From Klenkia marina (GTDB lineage: Bacteria > Actinomycetota > Actinomycetes > Mycobacteriales > Geodermatophilaceae), in NCBI RefSeq assembly GCF_900101025.1, contig NZ_FMUH01000003.1, positions 124,001 to 188,000 on the forward strand: a stretch of 64,000 nucleotides of DNA, read 5' to 3'. Shown here one piece after another: positions 29,486-37,086 of this stretch. The notes below the pieces were generated by a model, which was not told the origin of the DNA, searched no databases, and saw only the letters and a program-made list of their open reading frames with translations. The position numbers and the translations under genes are program-made. Position 1 is the stretch's first letter, and each line of letters begins with the position of its first letter.

Positions 29486-29525
29486 ACCGACCAATCTGGT
29501 CGGGAAACCGACCAGATTGGTCGGT
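29486..29525. promoter_or_regulatory. Double TetR operator
   Basis: ACCGACCAATCTGGTCGG-GAAA-CCGACCAGATTGGTCGGT is a perfect 18-bp inverted repeat. Each half is itself a 7-3-7 palindrome, CCGACCA-nnn-TGGTCGG, at 29487-29503 and 29508-29524, with centres 21 bp apart (two helical turns). This fits two TetR dimers binding side by side on the same DNA face. Confidence 0.88.
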
Positions 29526-29646
29526 GAGGTCCACCACACGACGATCCGGTGGCGGAGCGTGCCGATGACCACCGTGTCGCAGGCCGGACGGCGTCGCGGG
29601 CTCCGGAGCGGTGGCGGGCTGCTGTGACCGGGGGCACAATCGGGTC

Positions 29647-29904
29647 GTGGACAGCTACGCCGTCGGGTACGCCCGACCAGACCGGTGGTCGCGGTCGCGA
29701 CCCGAGGACACCGTCTCCTCGTCCTGGCACGCCGTGGAGGCCCACCGGCCCCCGGCCGAGCTCGACGGGGAGGTGGAGCTGGCCGCGTGCGGCGCGATCG
29801 TGCAGGTGTGGGGCGCCCACCGCTGGGACCGCGTCGGCGCCCGCGAGACCGCGTGCGCCGAGTGCAAGCAGCTCACCCGCCCGCAGCTCTCGCACGCCTC
29901 CTGA
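29647..29904 (+). CDS. Small cysteine-containing hypothetical protein (W-H-x-x-E / CG / CxxC family)
   Basis: An 85-residue protein, GTG start. It shows SSSWHAVEAH, AACGAIVQVWGAHRW and TACAECKQL. The same pattern, WHAxE...CG...W...ACxxC, occurs in the 90-residue protein at 34234-34506, so the two are paralogues. The Cys/His pattern suggests a small zinc-binding fold. No function is known. Confidence 0.6.
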   Translation: MDSYAVGYARPDRWSRSRPEDTVSSSWHAVEAHRPPAELDGEVELAACGAIVQVWGAHRWDRVGARETACAECKQLTRPQLSHAS

Positions 29905-29972
29905 GCCCACGGTCGGTCGACGCTCACCGACCGTTCCCCGCCCGGGATGGTCGATGAGCGCCGATCGACGGG

Positions 29973-31181
29973 TCAGGCCTCGCGGCGGGGGCGACGGCCG
30001 GTGATGGCGGACAGGCCCGTCACCTCGCGGCCGACGATCAACGCCTGCACGTGGTCGGTGCCCTCGAAGGTGTAGATCGCCTCGATGTCGGCGTGGTGGC
30101 GGGCGATGTGGTGCTCGAGCAGGATCCCGTCGCCGCCGAACAGGTCACGGGCGTCGGCGATGATCGTGCGCGCCTTCTTGCAGCAGTTCATCTTCGCCAG
30201 CGACGCCATCGCCGCGGTCATGCGGCCCTGGTCGGCCAGCGTCGACAGGCGCCAGCACATGAGCTGCATGGTGGTGATCTCGGCCAGCATGCGGGCGAGC
30301 TTCTCCTGCACCAGCTGGTAGCCGGCGATGGGCTGGCCGAACTGCTCGCGCTGCAGCGTGTGCGCCAGGGCCAGCTCGTAGGCCGACTGCGCGACGCCCA
30401 ATGCCCGCCACGCGACGGTGTACCGGGTGCGGTCGAGCACCTGGGAGACGTCCTTGAAGCTGTGGCAGTTCGCGAGCTTGTTCTCCTCGCCCACCCGGCA
30501 GTTCTCCAGGGTGATCTCGGCCTGCCAGACCGCGCGCAGCGCCGTCTTGCCGGTCATCACGGTGGCGGTGAAGCCGGGGGTGCCCTTCTCGACGACGTAG
30601 CCGCCGACGTTCCCCTCCTCGTCGCGGGCCCAGATGAGCACCAGGTCGGCGATGGAGCCGTTGCCGATCCACTTCTTCGCCCCGTTGAGCACGAAGCCGT
30701 CGCCGTCGCGGGTGGCCGTCGTCCCCAGGGCGACGGCGTCGGAGCCGTGGTCGGGCTCGGTCAGCCCGAAGGCGCCGATCTTCTCCATGCGCGCCATGGC
30801 CGGCAGCCAGCGCTCCTTCTGCTCCTCGCTGCCCAGCAGGTCGATCGACTGCATGGCCAGGAACGAGTGCACCCCGTGGAAGGTGCCCATCGAGCCGTCG
30901 GCGCGGGCCCACTCGGCGGCGACCAGCCCGGCGGCGACCGCGCTCATGCCGGCCGCGCCGTGCCCCTTCACCGTGCCGCCGGCGATGCCGAGGTCGGCCA
31001 GCTTGGGCACCAGGTGGGCCGGGAACTCGGCCCGCTCCCAGTAGTCGTTGATGACCGGGGTGACCTCGCGGGCGCAGAAGTCGCGCACCCGGTCACGGAT
31101 CTCGAGGTCGGCGGGGTCGATGAGGTCGTCGACGGCGTAGAAGTCCGTCGCGGGGGCCAGCTGGTCAGCGTCGGTGCTCAC
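29973..31181 (-). CDS. Acyl-CoA dehydrogenase (glutaryl-CoA dehydrogenase-like)
   Basis: A 402-residue flavoenzyme. FAD/substrate motifs are FGLTEPDHGSDA near residue 155 and KWIGNGSIADLVLIWA. The catalytic Glu is in YTFEGTDHVQALIVGREVTG near the C-terminus, the placement found in glutaryl-CoA dehydrogenases. The GTG at 31181 gives VSTDADQLAPATDFYAVDDL. Substrate specificity beyond that is inference. It is followed by a gap of 44 bases to the next minus-strand gene upstream. Confidence 0.88.
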   Translation of the reverse strand: MSTDADQLAPATDFYAVDDLIDPADLEIRDRVRDFCAREVTPVINDYWERAEFPAHLVPKLADLGIAGGTVKGHGAAGMSAVAAGLVAAEWARADGSMGTFHGVHSFLAMQSIDLLGSEEQKERWLPAMARMEKIGAFGLTEPDHGSDAVALGTTATRDGDGFVLNGAKKWIGNGSIADLVLIWARDEEGNVGGYVVEKGTPGFTATVMTGKTALRAVWQAEITLENCRVGEENKLANCHSFKDVSQVLDRTRYTVAWRALGVAQSAYELALAHTLQREQFGQPIAGYQLVQEKLARMLAEITTMQLMCWRLSTLADQGRMTAAMASLAKMNCCKKARTIIADARDLFGGDGILLEHHIARHHADIEAIYTFEGTDHVQALIVGREVTGLSAITGRRPRREA

Positions 31182-31225
31182 GTCGTCGGACGGTAGGCCG
31201 GTGTCGGCCGTGCTGCTCGCCGAGC

Positions 31226-31831
31226 TCAGCCGACGGGTTGGCGCAGGATCGTGCGCTGCTTCGCGGGGTCCGTGCGACGGGGATCGGACAGGTAGACCTC
31301 GTGGTGCCGGCCGGTGGGGGAGAACCCGGCGCCGGGGAGCACCTCGTGGTGCAGTTCCCGCAGCACCGGGCCCTCGTCGTCGAACGGTCCGACGTGCAGG
31401 GTCTGCACGCACAGCCCCTCGGTGAGTGCCTCCAGCCGGACGTCGTCCAGCCGTTCGGGGGCCTTGGGTCGGGTGTGCTCGACGGCCGCCGCGACGTCGT
31501 CGGCGCCCAGCCAGTCGGGGACGAGCAGCAGGAGCGTCCAGTCCCACACGGCCTTGTCGCGGCGGCGGGTGAACGCGTCCATGTCCTGCGCCCACCACAA
31601 CCCCTCCAGCGGCGGGACGACGTAGTCGCGCCCGGCGGCCTTCGAGGCGAACTTCAGCGCGTAGGCCACCGGGTAGAGCGCCTGGACGGCGACCGCGAAC
31701 GCGTCGGTGTTCGGGTCGCCGTGGCCGTCGACCGCCAGGTAGCTGCGCTCGGGGACGGTCAGGGTGCGGAACTCGCCGCGGTGGGCGCGGTAGGCGTCGT
31801 CGTCCTTCAGGTCGACCTTGGCTGCGGTCAC
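31226..31831 (-). CDS. GyrI-like small-molecule-binding domain protein
   Basis: A 201-residue protein, GTG start. It has the DUF/GyrI-like pattern DAYRAHRGEFRTLTVPERSYLAVDGHGDPNT and FKFA-like segments, then GLWWAQDMDAF and GRHHEVYLSDPRR. Proteins of this type (SAV2460-like) are standalone ligand-binding domains. It overlaps the DinB-like gene upstream by 4 bases (GTGA), so both are translated together. The ligand is unknown. Confidence 0.75.
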   Translation of the reverse strand: MTAAKVDLKDDDAYRAHRGEFRTLTVPERSYLAVDGHGDPNTDAFAVAVQALYPVAYALKFASKAAGRDYVVPPLEGLWWAQDMDAFTRRRDKAVWDWTLLLLVPDWLGADDVAAAVEHTRPKAPERLDDVRLEALTEGLCVQTLHVGPFDDEGPVLRELHHEVLPGAGFSPTGRHHEVYLSDPRRTDPAKQRTILRQPVG

Positions 31832-32331
31832 CCGGCGAGCAGACCACGGACGTAGGCGGCCTGGCCGGCGTGCTGGAGGTCGTCGGTGACGACGCTGACC
31901 AGCCGGACGCCGAGGGTGACCGGCGGGTCCCAGTCCGTGTCGACGACGCGGTCGAGGTCGGCGTCCGAGAACGTGGCCAGGTACTCCTTCGTGCGTGCGT
32001 GGACGGCGTGGTGGTAGCCGGTCAGCAGCTCGGCGTCGGCCCGCACCTTCGCCGCGTCCTCGGCGGCCATGCCGTAGCCGTGCTCGGCGTCGTCGAAGGG
32101 CAGGTCGAACCGGCGCGCCCAGCCGTCCGCCGTCCAGACCTGCTCGGAGCCTGCGACGTCGGCGACGTGGTCGTCCTGGATGCGGGTGAGGTGCCAGACC
32201 AGCCAGGCGATGGTGTTGGCGCCGGGTGCCGGGGCCTGGGCGAGCTGGTCGGCGGTGAGGCCGTCGACGGCCGAGTCGACCACCCCGGCGATGTTGTCGA
32301 ACGCGGCTGCGAGGAGTTCGTCGGTACGCAT
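31828..32331 (-). CDS. DinB/DUF664 family protein
   Basis: A 167-residue four-helix protein. Features are ANTIAWLVWHLTRIQDDHVAD, with the first metal His, and VVTDDLQHAGQAAYVRGLL, with the last, plus a middle His-rich helix (YHHAVHARTKEYL). DinB-like proteins bind a divalent metal through three His, and some are thiol-dependent transferases using mycothiol. The substrate is unknown. It leads a two-gene operon with the GyrI-like gene. Confidence 0.82.
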   Translation of the reverse strand: MRTDELLAAAFDNIAGVVDSAVDGLTADQLAQAPAPGANTIAWLVWHLTRIQDDHVADVAGSEQVWTADGWARRFDLPFDDAEHGYGMAAEDAAKVRADAELLTGYHHAVHARTKEYLATFSDADLDRVVDTDWDPPVTLGVRLVSVVTDDLQHAGQAAYVRGLLAG

Positions 32332-32362
32332 GCACCGGGCCCTACCCGAGCCGCGCCGCCGA

Positions 32363-32473
32363 CTACTCCTGCTCGGGGTCGCTCTGCTCCTCGAGGTCGG
32401 CGACCTGCTCGTCGGTGGGCTGCTCGAGGGCGATGTCGCGGGGCTGGGGCTCGTCGGACTGCGGTGTCGTCAT
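32363..32473 (-). CDS. Small acidic hypothetical protein
   Basis: A 36-residue reading frame, MTTPQSDEPQPRDIALEQPTDEQVADLEEQSDPEQE. It is strongly acidic and Gln/Pro-rich, unlike random high-GC frames, which are Arg/Ala-rich. It lies between the DinB gene and a divergent carbonic-anhydrase-like gene. No family is recognised, and it may not be translated. Confidence 0.4.
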   Translation of the reverse strand: MTTPQSDEPQPRDIALEQPTDEQVADLEEQSDPEQE

Positions 32474-32522
32474 GTCGACACGGTGCCCTGCGCGAGCGGG
32501 ATGCGCCGTGCGAGGGTGCGCC

Positions 32523-33047
32523 ATGCCCTTGTTCTCCTTCGAAGGCCGGTCGCCGCGGGTGCACCCCGACGCCTGGATCGCACCCACCGCCACCCTCGTC
32601 GGCGACGTGTCCGTGGAGGCGCACGCCTCGGTCTGGTACGGCGCGGTGCTGCGGGCCGACTTCGGCGCGATCGTGGTGCGCGAGGGCGCCAACGTGCAGG
32701 ACGGCTCGGTGCTGCACGGCGGCGACGACCCGGTCACCGAGGTCGGCCCGGGTGCCACGATCGGGCACCTGTGCGTGGTGCACGGGTGCGTGGTCGGGGC
32801 CGAGGCGCTGATCGGCAACGGCTCGACCGTGCAGGACGGTGCCCGCATCGGTGCCCGGACCCTGATCGGTGCCGGGTCGCTCGTGCCGCCCGGCATGGTC
32901 GTGCCCGACGAGGTGCTGGCGCTGGGTTCACCGGCCCGGGTGCGCGGGCCGCTGTCGGAGGGCGCGGCGCGGTGGGTCGACGGCAACCCGTCGATCTACC
33001 AGGAGCTCGCGCGCCGCCACGCCGCCGGCGTCGAGCGCCTCGACTGA
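32523..33047 (+). CDS. Gamma-carbonic anhydrase family protein (hexapeptide repeat)
   Basis: A 174-residue left-handed beta-helix protein. The repeats run from WIAPTATLVGDVSVEAHASV to VVPDEVLALGSPARV. Candidate metal ligands are the His in VLHGG and the two in GHLCVVHG, matching the three-His site of gamma carbonic anhydrases (PaaY/YrdA group). The ATG at 32523 gives MPLFSFEGRSPRVHPDAW. Activity as a hydratase is not certain, since many homologues bind other acyl or CoA-like compounds. Confidence 0.86.
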   Translation: MPLFSFEGRSPRVHPDAWIAPTATLVGDVSVEAHASVWYGAVLRADFGAIVVREGANVQDGSVLHGGDDPVTEVGPGATIGHLCVVHGCVVGAEALIGNGSTVQDGARIGARTLIGAGSLVPPGMVVPDEVLALGSPARVRGPLSEGAARWVDGNPSIYQELARRHAAGVERLD

Positions 33048-33515
33048 TCAGCCGAGGCGGGCAGCCAGTGTACCGGCCTCCTTCTTCAGCACCACGACCG
33101 CCAGCTCGTCGACGGCGCCCTCGGCCTTGCGGCCCACGAACGGGGCGTCGACGTGCGAGCGGCCGGTGCTGGTGATGGTGGTGCTCCCGGTGATGCGGCG
33201 CTGGCCCTCGAGCTTCACGTCGCGGCCGAACAGGGTGGTGGTGACCAGCACGGTGCCGGTCGCGCCGTCGCCCTCGACGGTCCAGGTGCGGACGTCGGTC
33301 ACCTCCACCCGGTCGCCGACGAACTTCGCGAACGCCTGCGGGATGCCCTGGGTGGCAACGCTGTAGCGGGCGCGGGTCGTCGTCCCCTCGACCGACACCT
33401 CGCGCACCTCGGCACCGAGATCGGCCAGGGCGGCGCGGACGAACGCCTCGTCGGTCAGCGTCGCGACGACGGCCTGGGGCGTGGCGGGGACGGTGGTCTC
33501 GTGGGTGAACGACAC
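33048..33515 (-). CDS. DUF2505 domain protein
   Basis: A 155-residue protein of the actinobacterial DUF2505 family, predicted START/SRPBCC-like lipid-binding fold: MSFTHETTVPATPQAVVATL, then QGIPQAFAKFVGDRVEVTDVRTW, and a long C-terminal helix starting AVDELAVVVLKKEAG. No catalytic residues are evident. It abuts the convergent carbonic-anhydrase-like gene with no gap. Confidence 0.82.
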   Translation of the reverse strand: MSFTHETTVPATPQAVVATLTDEAFVRAALADLGAEVREVSVEGTTTRARYSVATQGIPQAFAKFVGDRVEVTDVRTWTVEGDGATGTVLVTTTLFGRDVKLEGQRRITGSTTITSTGRSHVDAPFVGRKAEGAVDELAVVVLKKEAGTLAARLG

Positions 33516-33552
33516 CCACCCATGGTGCGGGCAGCGGCGCCGTCGGGCTGGG

Positions 33553-33626
33553 TGGGGCGGGTGGGGCTCGAACCCACGACCCAGGGATTATGAGTCCCAT
33601 GCTCTGACCGGCTGAGCTACCGCCCC
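33553..33626 (-). tRNA. tRNA-Met (CAT), elongator type
   Basis: On the minus strand the acceptor arms GGGGCGG and CCGCCCC pair, with discriminator A and no full encoded CCA. The anticodon loop CTCATAA gives CAT, encoded at 33590-33592. The T arm GTGGG-TTCGAGC-CCCAC is standard. The first anticodon-stem pair (27-43) is T-T, so that stem has four pairs. A lysidine-modified Ile tRNA is possible but less like this sequence. Confidence 0.92.
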
Positions 33627-33665
33627 GTGCGTGCGCATAGCGTGCCATGCGGGTTCACTGCCCCC

Positions 33666-34169
33666 ATGGACGCCGCCGCCCTGCGCGAGATGCAGGCCCC
33701 CATCAAGCAGAAGTACAAGGACGACCCGTCGGCCGCCCGCGCCGAGCTGCACGCCACGGGTGACTTCCGGGACGACGGGATCACCGCGACGATCGAGACC
33801 TGGTCGGGTCCGCAGCGCGCCGGGTTCCACGAGACCACCGGCGGCGACGGCTCCGACGCCTGCTCGGGCGACATGCTGCTGCAGGCCCTGCTCGGCTGCT
33901 CCGGCGTGACCCTGCGCAGCGTCGCCACCGCGATGTCCATCGACATCCGCAGCGCGAAGCTCACTGCCCGGGGGGACATGGACGCCCGCGGCACGCTCGG
34001 CGTCTCCCGCGACGTCCCGGTGGGCATGACCGGCATCGAGGTCGTCGCCGAGCTCGACACCGACGCCGACGACGAGAAGCTGGCCACCCTGGCCAAGCTG
34101 ACCGAGCGGTACTGCGTCGTGGCGCAGACGCTCAAGGAGCCCCCGACCTTCACCGTCCGCCGCGCCTGA
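33666..34169 (+). CDS. OsmC/Ohr family protein
   Basis: A 167-residue protein. The redox cysteine region is CSGDMLLQALLGCSGVTLRSVATAM, and the second conserved Cys is in TERYCVVAQTL. OsmC-type proteins are thiol peroxidases for organic hydroperoxides, using dihydrolipoyl or similar reductants. A third Cys (DACSGD) near the first is unusual. The ATG at 33666 gives MDAAALREMQAPIKQKYKDD. A strong hairpin follows. Confidence 0.83.
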   Translation: MDAAALREMQAPIKQKYKDDPSAARAELHATGDFRDDGITATIETWSGPQRAGFHETTGGDGSDACSGDMLLQALLGCSGVTLRSVATAMSIDIRSAKLTARGDMDARGTLGVSRDVPVGMTGIEVVAELDTDADDEKLATLAKLTERYCVVAQTLKEPPTFTVRRA

Positions 34170-34181
34170 CCCCGCACGCAC

Positions 34182-34217
34182 GAACGCCCCGCACCTCGTC
34201 GAGAGGGCGGGGCGTTC
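34182..34217. terminator. Bidirectional terminator
   Basis: GAACGCCCCGC (34182-34192) pairs perfectly with GCGGGGCGTTC (34207-34217), an 11-bp stem with a 14-base loop. The plus-strand OsmC gene ends 13 bases before, and the minus-strand gene ends 17 bases after. TTCTGCGT follows the stem. Confidence 0.78.
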
Positions 34218-34233
34218 TGCGTCCGGGGGCGGT

Positions 34234-34506
34234 TCAGTCGAGCGCGAGCTCCTCGCACACCACGCAGGCGGGGGTGCGGCGCGGGTCGGGCCAGATGGCC
34301 GCGCCCTCGATGCGGGTGACCTCGCGGCCGCACAGGGAGTAGACGACCTCGGTGGGGCCGGGCTCGCAGGCGTGCCACGGACCGCTGGAGTCGGCGATGG
34401 GCGTGCCGCTCACCCCGTTCCACAGCACCTGCAGCGCGGCCTGGCCGCACACGAAGGTCTCCTCGGTCAGGACCGAGTGCCGTCCGCGGCGCTGTGTCGA
34501 AGTCAC
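34234..34506 (-). CDS. Small cysteine-containing hypothetical protein, paralogue of 29647-29904
   Basis: A 90-residue protein with PWHACEPG, YSLCGREVTRIEGAAIW and TPACVVCEELALD. The spacing of W-H-A, CG, W and CxxC matches the 85-residue protein at 29.6 kb. It has three extra N-terminal features, including ETFVCGQAALQVLWNG. The cysteines probably bind zinc. It lies upstream of a terminator shared with the OsmC gene. The function is unknown. Confidence 0.6.
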   Translation of the reverse strand: MTSTQRRGRHSVLTEETFVCGQAALQVLWNGVSGTPIADSSGPWHACEPGPTEVVYSLCGREVTRIEGAAIWPDPRRTPACVVCEELALD

Positions 34507-34926
34507 GCTCGGACCATGTCAGGCGACGCAGCGTGACAAGACGCGACAGACCGCACGCCGAGTAACGACACCATCACGTTGAGCTGTTCTGACCCAGCGT
34601 GCACAGCAACCCCACCGAGTGGACGGCGAGGCCCGGATCGTCCAGCGACATCTGCCTACGAGGCCGACGCCTGCCGATGGGGACATGGCGAGAGGTGTGC
34701 TCATCCTTCGTCCCCGTGGGGAACACGCCGCTCGTCCCACGAACCACACGCGTCACTTCTGGCACAGCTGGCCCAGCGATTCGGACCCGCAGTAGCGCTG
34801 GGGCGTGGTAGTCGGGCAGACTGTCCCGAGCAACCCCGCACCACCCGTTCGAGCTACACGCACTGCCATCGCGAGTCAGGTCCGTTGGGGAAGACGAGAC
34901 CCGTCTTGATCCGATGGAGGTGCACT
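34507..34926. other. 420-bp stretch without a recognisable gene
   Basis: Frames here give only Arg/Ser/Cys-rich translations typical of noncoding DNA. GC is visibly lower than in the flanks (around 60 percent at 34741-34800). It should hold promoters for the minus-strand Cys protein and the plus-strand DUF3145 gene, but no clear -35/-10 pair, operator or RNA fold stood out. Confidence 0.6.
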
Positions 34927-35427
34927 GTGCAACGACGGTCTACGCAGGGTGTTGTCTTCGTGCACGCGTGCCCGAAGGCGCTCTGCCAGCACGTCGACTG
35001 GGCCCTCGAGCGGGTCATCGGCGCGCCGGTGAGCTTGTCCTGGGCTGAACAGCCCGCGCAGCACGGTGCTTACCGTGCCGAGGTCGCCTGGACCGGTGCC
35101 ACCGGGACCGGCGCGAAGCTCGTCGCTGCCCTGAAGGCGTGGCCGATGCTGCGCTTCGAGGTGACCGAGGAGCCCAGCCAGGGCAACGACGGCGAGCGCA
35201 TGGCCTACGTGCCCGGCCAGGGTGTCTTCCGTGCGCCCATGTCGGCCAACGGCGACCTGATGGTCACCGAGCAGCAGCTGCGGCACCTGGCCGCCACCGC
35301 CGGTTCGGGCGAGGCCTTCCGCCACGGGCTCGACGCGCTGCTCGGCGCCGCCTGGGACGACGACCTCGAGGCCTACCGCCACGCCGGCGACGGCGCGCCC
35401 ATCAGCTGGCTGCACCAGGTCGTCTGA
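34927..35427 (+). CDS. DUF3145 domain protein
   Basis: A 166-residue protein of the actinobacterial DUF3145 family. It starts VQRRSTQGVVFVHACPKALC and continues HVDWALERVIGAPVSLSW, AWPMLRFEVTEEPSQ and VPGQGVFRAPMSANGDLMV. The GTG at 34927 has GGAGG 6 bases upstream. A longer reading frame extends upstream to 34579, but its extra part looks noncoding. The function is unknown. It converges on the fatty acid synthesis cluster. Confidence 0.85.
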   Translation: MQRRSTQGVVFVHACPKALCQHVDWALERVIGAPVSLSWAEQPAQHGAYRAEVAWTGATGTGAKLVAALKAWPMLRFEVTEEPSQGNDGERMAYVPGQGVFRAPMSANGDLMVTEQQLRHLAATAGSGEAFRHGLDALLGAAWDDDLEAYRHAGDGAPISWLHQVV

Positions 35428-35495
35428 CCTGCTCTGCAGCGCGTCCGCGACCGCGCCGGCCCCCTGACCCCGGACCGACCCCGTCGCGACGCACC

Positions 35496-35529
35496 GCGGC
35501 CCGGCACCCACGGATGGGTGCCGGGCCGC
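35496..35529. terminator. Strong bidirectional terminator
   Basis: GCGGCCCGGCACCCA-CGGA-TGGGTGCCGGGCCGC is a perfect 15-bp stem with a tetraloop. It lies between the DUF3145 gene (plus strand, ends 35427) and the accD gene (minus strand, ends 35577). Confidence 0.85.
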
Positions 35530-35576
35530 TGTGCTGTCCGGGTCCGCTGCCGTCGATGATCGACGGCGGATGTGTG

Positions 35577-37004
35577 CTAGAGCGGGATGTTGCCGTGGGC
35601 GCCGCGGCCGGCGGGGGCCGCCGACAGCGCCGCCACCAAGCGCTTGCGCGTCTGGCTGGGCTCGACCACCTCGTCGACGACGCCGATCTCGATGGCCCGG
35701 CCGACGCCGCCGGCGATCTTCTCGTGCTCCTCGGCCAGCTGGGCGTGCAGGGCCTCGCGCTCACCCGGCTGTGCGGCGGCCAGCTTCTTGCGGTGCAGGA
35801 TGCCGACGGCGGCCTTGGCGCCCATGACGGCGACCTCGGCACCGGGCCACGCGTAGACCGCGGTGGCGCCCAGCGAGCGGGCGTTCATCGCGATGTAGGC
35901 GCCGCCGTAGCTCTTGCGGGTCACCAGCGTCACCCGCGGCACGACGGCCTCGGCGAAGGCGTGCAGCAGCTTGGCGCCGCGGCGCACGACGCCGTCCCAC
36001 TCCTGGCCGACGCCGGGCAGGTAGCCCGGGACGTCGACCAGCACCACCAGCGGGACGCCGAACGCGTCGCACATGCGCACGAACCGGGCCGCCTTCTCCG
36101 CCGAGGGCGAATCCAGGCAGCCGCCCAGGCGCAGCGGGTTGTTCGCCACCACGCCGACGGTGCGCCCGGCGAGCCGGCCCAGCGCGGTGATGACGTTGGG
36201 CGCGTACCGGCTCTGCAGCTCCAGCGGCGGCCCGTCGAGCAGCCCGGCGATCATGGGCTTGACGTCGTAGGCGCGCTGCTTGGCCTCGGGGAGCATCGCG
36301 GCGAGGTCGGTGTCGGGCTCGCCGTCAGTGCTGGCGAAGCTGCCCTGCGCGGCCAGCAGGTCGACCGCCTGGCGGGCGGTGTCCAGGGCGTCCTGCTCGG
36401 TCTCGGTGACGATGTGCACCACGCCCGAGCGGCGGCCGTGGGTGTCGGGCCCGCCGAGGGCCTCCATGTCGACCTGCTCGCCGGTGACCGAGCGGACGAC
36501 GTCCGGGCCGGTGACGAACACACGACCCAGCGGGCCCATGACGACCAGGTCGGTCAGCGCCGGCCCGTAGGCGGCCCCGCCGGCGGCCGGGCCGAGGACG
36601 ACGGAGATCTGCGGGACCCGGCCCGAGGCACGGATCATGCCGGCGAACACCTCGCCGACCGCGTGCAGGGCGGTGACGCCCTCGGCGAGCCGGGCGCCGC
36701 CGGAGTGCCAGATGCCGATGACCGGCACGTGCTCGCGCAGTGCGACGTCGATGGCGTCGACGATGTGCCGGCAGCCGTCCACGCCCATGGCGCCGCCCAT
36801 GATCGTGGCGTCGGTGCAGTAGGCGATGGCCGGCGAGCCGTTGACCAGGCCGCGGGCCGCCATCGCGCCGGAGGTGTCCCGGGCGGCGAGGGTCTGCATG
36901 GTGCCGGGGTCGAAGAACCGGGCGAGGCGGTCCTCGGGGTCGCGGGGGTCGGGCTCGGCGAGGGTGGCGGCGGGGCTCACGGTGGTCACGGGGGAGGCCT
37001 CCAT
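35577..37004 (-). CDS. accD: Acyl-CoA carboxylase carboxyltransferase (beta) subunit, AccD6-like
   Basis: A 475-residue carboxyltransferase. It transfers CO2 from biotin to acetyl- or propionyl-CoA to give malonyl- or methylmalonyl-CoA. The two crotonase-like halves have acyl-CoA-site GGARLAEGV and GPAAGGAAYGPAL, and biotin-site VPGYLPGVGQEWDGVVRRGAKLL and SYGGAYIAMNARSLG. As the last gene of the fab cluster it matches accD6 in mycobacteria, which supplies malonyl-CoA to FAS-II. The biotin carboxylase subunit is not in the window. Confidence 0.9.
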   Translation of the reverse strand: MEASPVTTVSPAATLAEPDPRDPEDRLARFFDPGTMQTLAARDTSGAMAARGLVNGSPAIAYCTDATIMGGAMGVDGCRHIVDAIDVALREHVPVIGIWHSGGARLAEGVTALHAVGEVFAGMIRASGRVPQISVVLGPAAGGAAYGPALTDLVVMGPLGRVFVTGPDVVRSVTGEQVDMEALGGPDTHGRRSGVVHIVTETEQDALDTARQAVDLLAAQGSFASTDGEPDTDLAAMLPEAKQRAYDVKPMIAGLLDGPPLELQSRYAPNVITALGRLAGRTVGVVANNPLRLGGCLDSPSAEKAARFVRMCDAFGVPLVVLVDVPGYLPGVGQEWDGVVRRGAKLLHAFAEAVVPRVTLVTRKSYGGAYIAMNARSLGATAVYAWPGAEVAVMGAKAAVGILHRKKLAAAQPGEREALHAQLAEEHEKIAGGVGRAIEIGVVDEVVEPSQTRKRLVAALSAAPAGRGAHGNIPL

Positions 37005-37086
37005 CAGGAGTCGAGCGGGATGTCGGCCCCGCTGCGGGGTCCCGGGTCGCGCGGAGCGTGGCCCGGGGGGCAGCGGGGTCCTTCAG

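Noticed and set aside
34579-34926. N-terminal extension of the DUF3145 protein
   Set aside because: The frame is open, but the residues are Arg/Ser/Cys-rich without family likeness. A strong ribosome site precedes the GTG at 34927.
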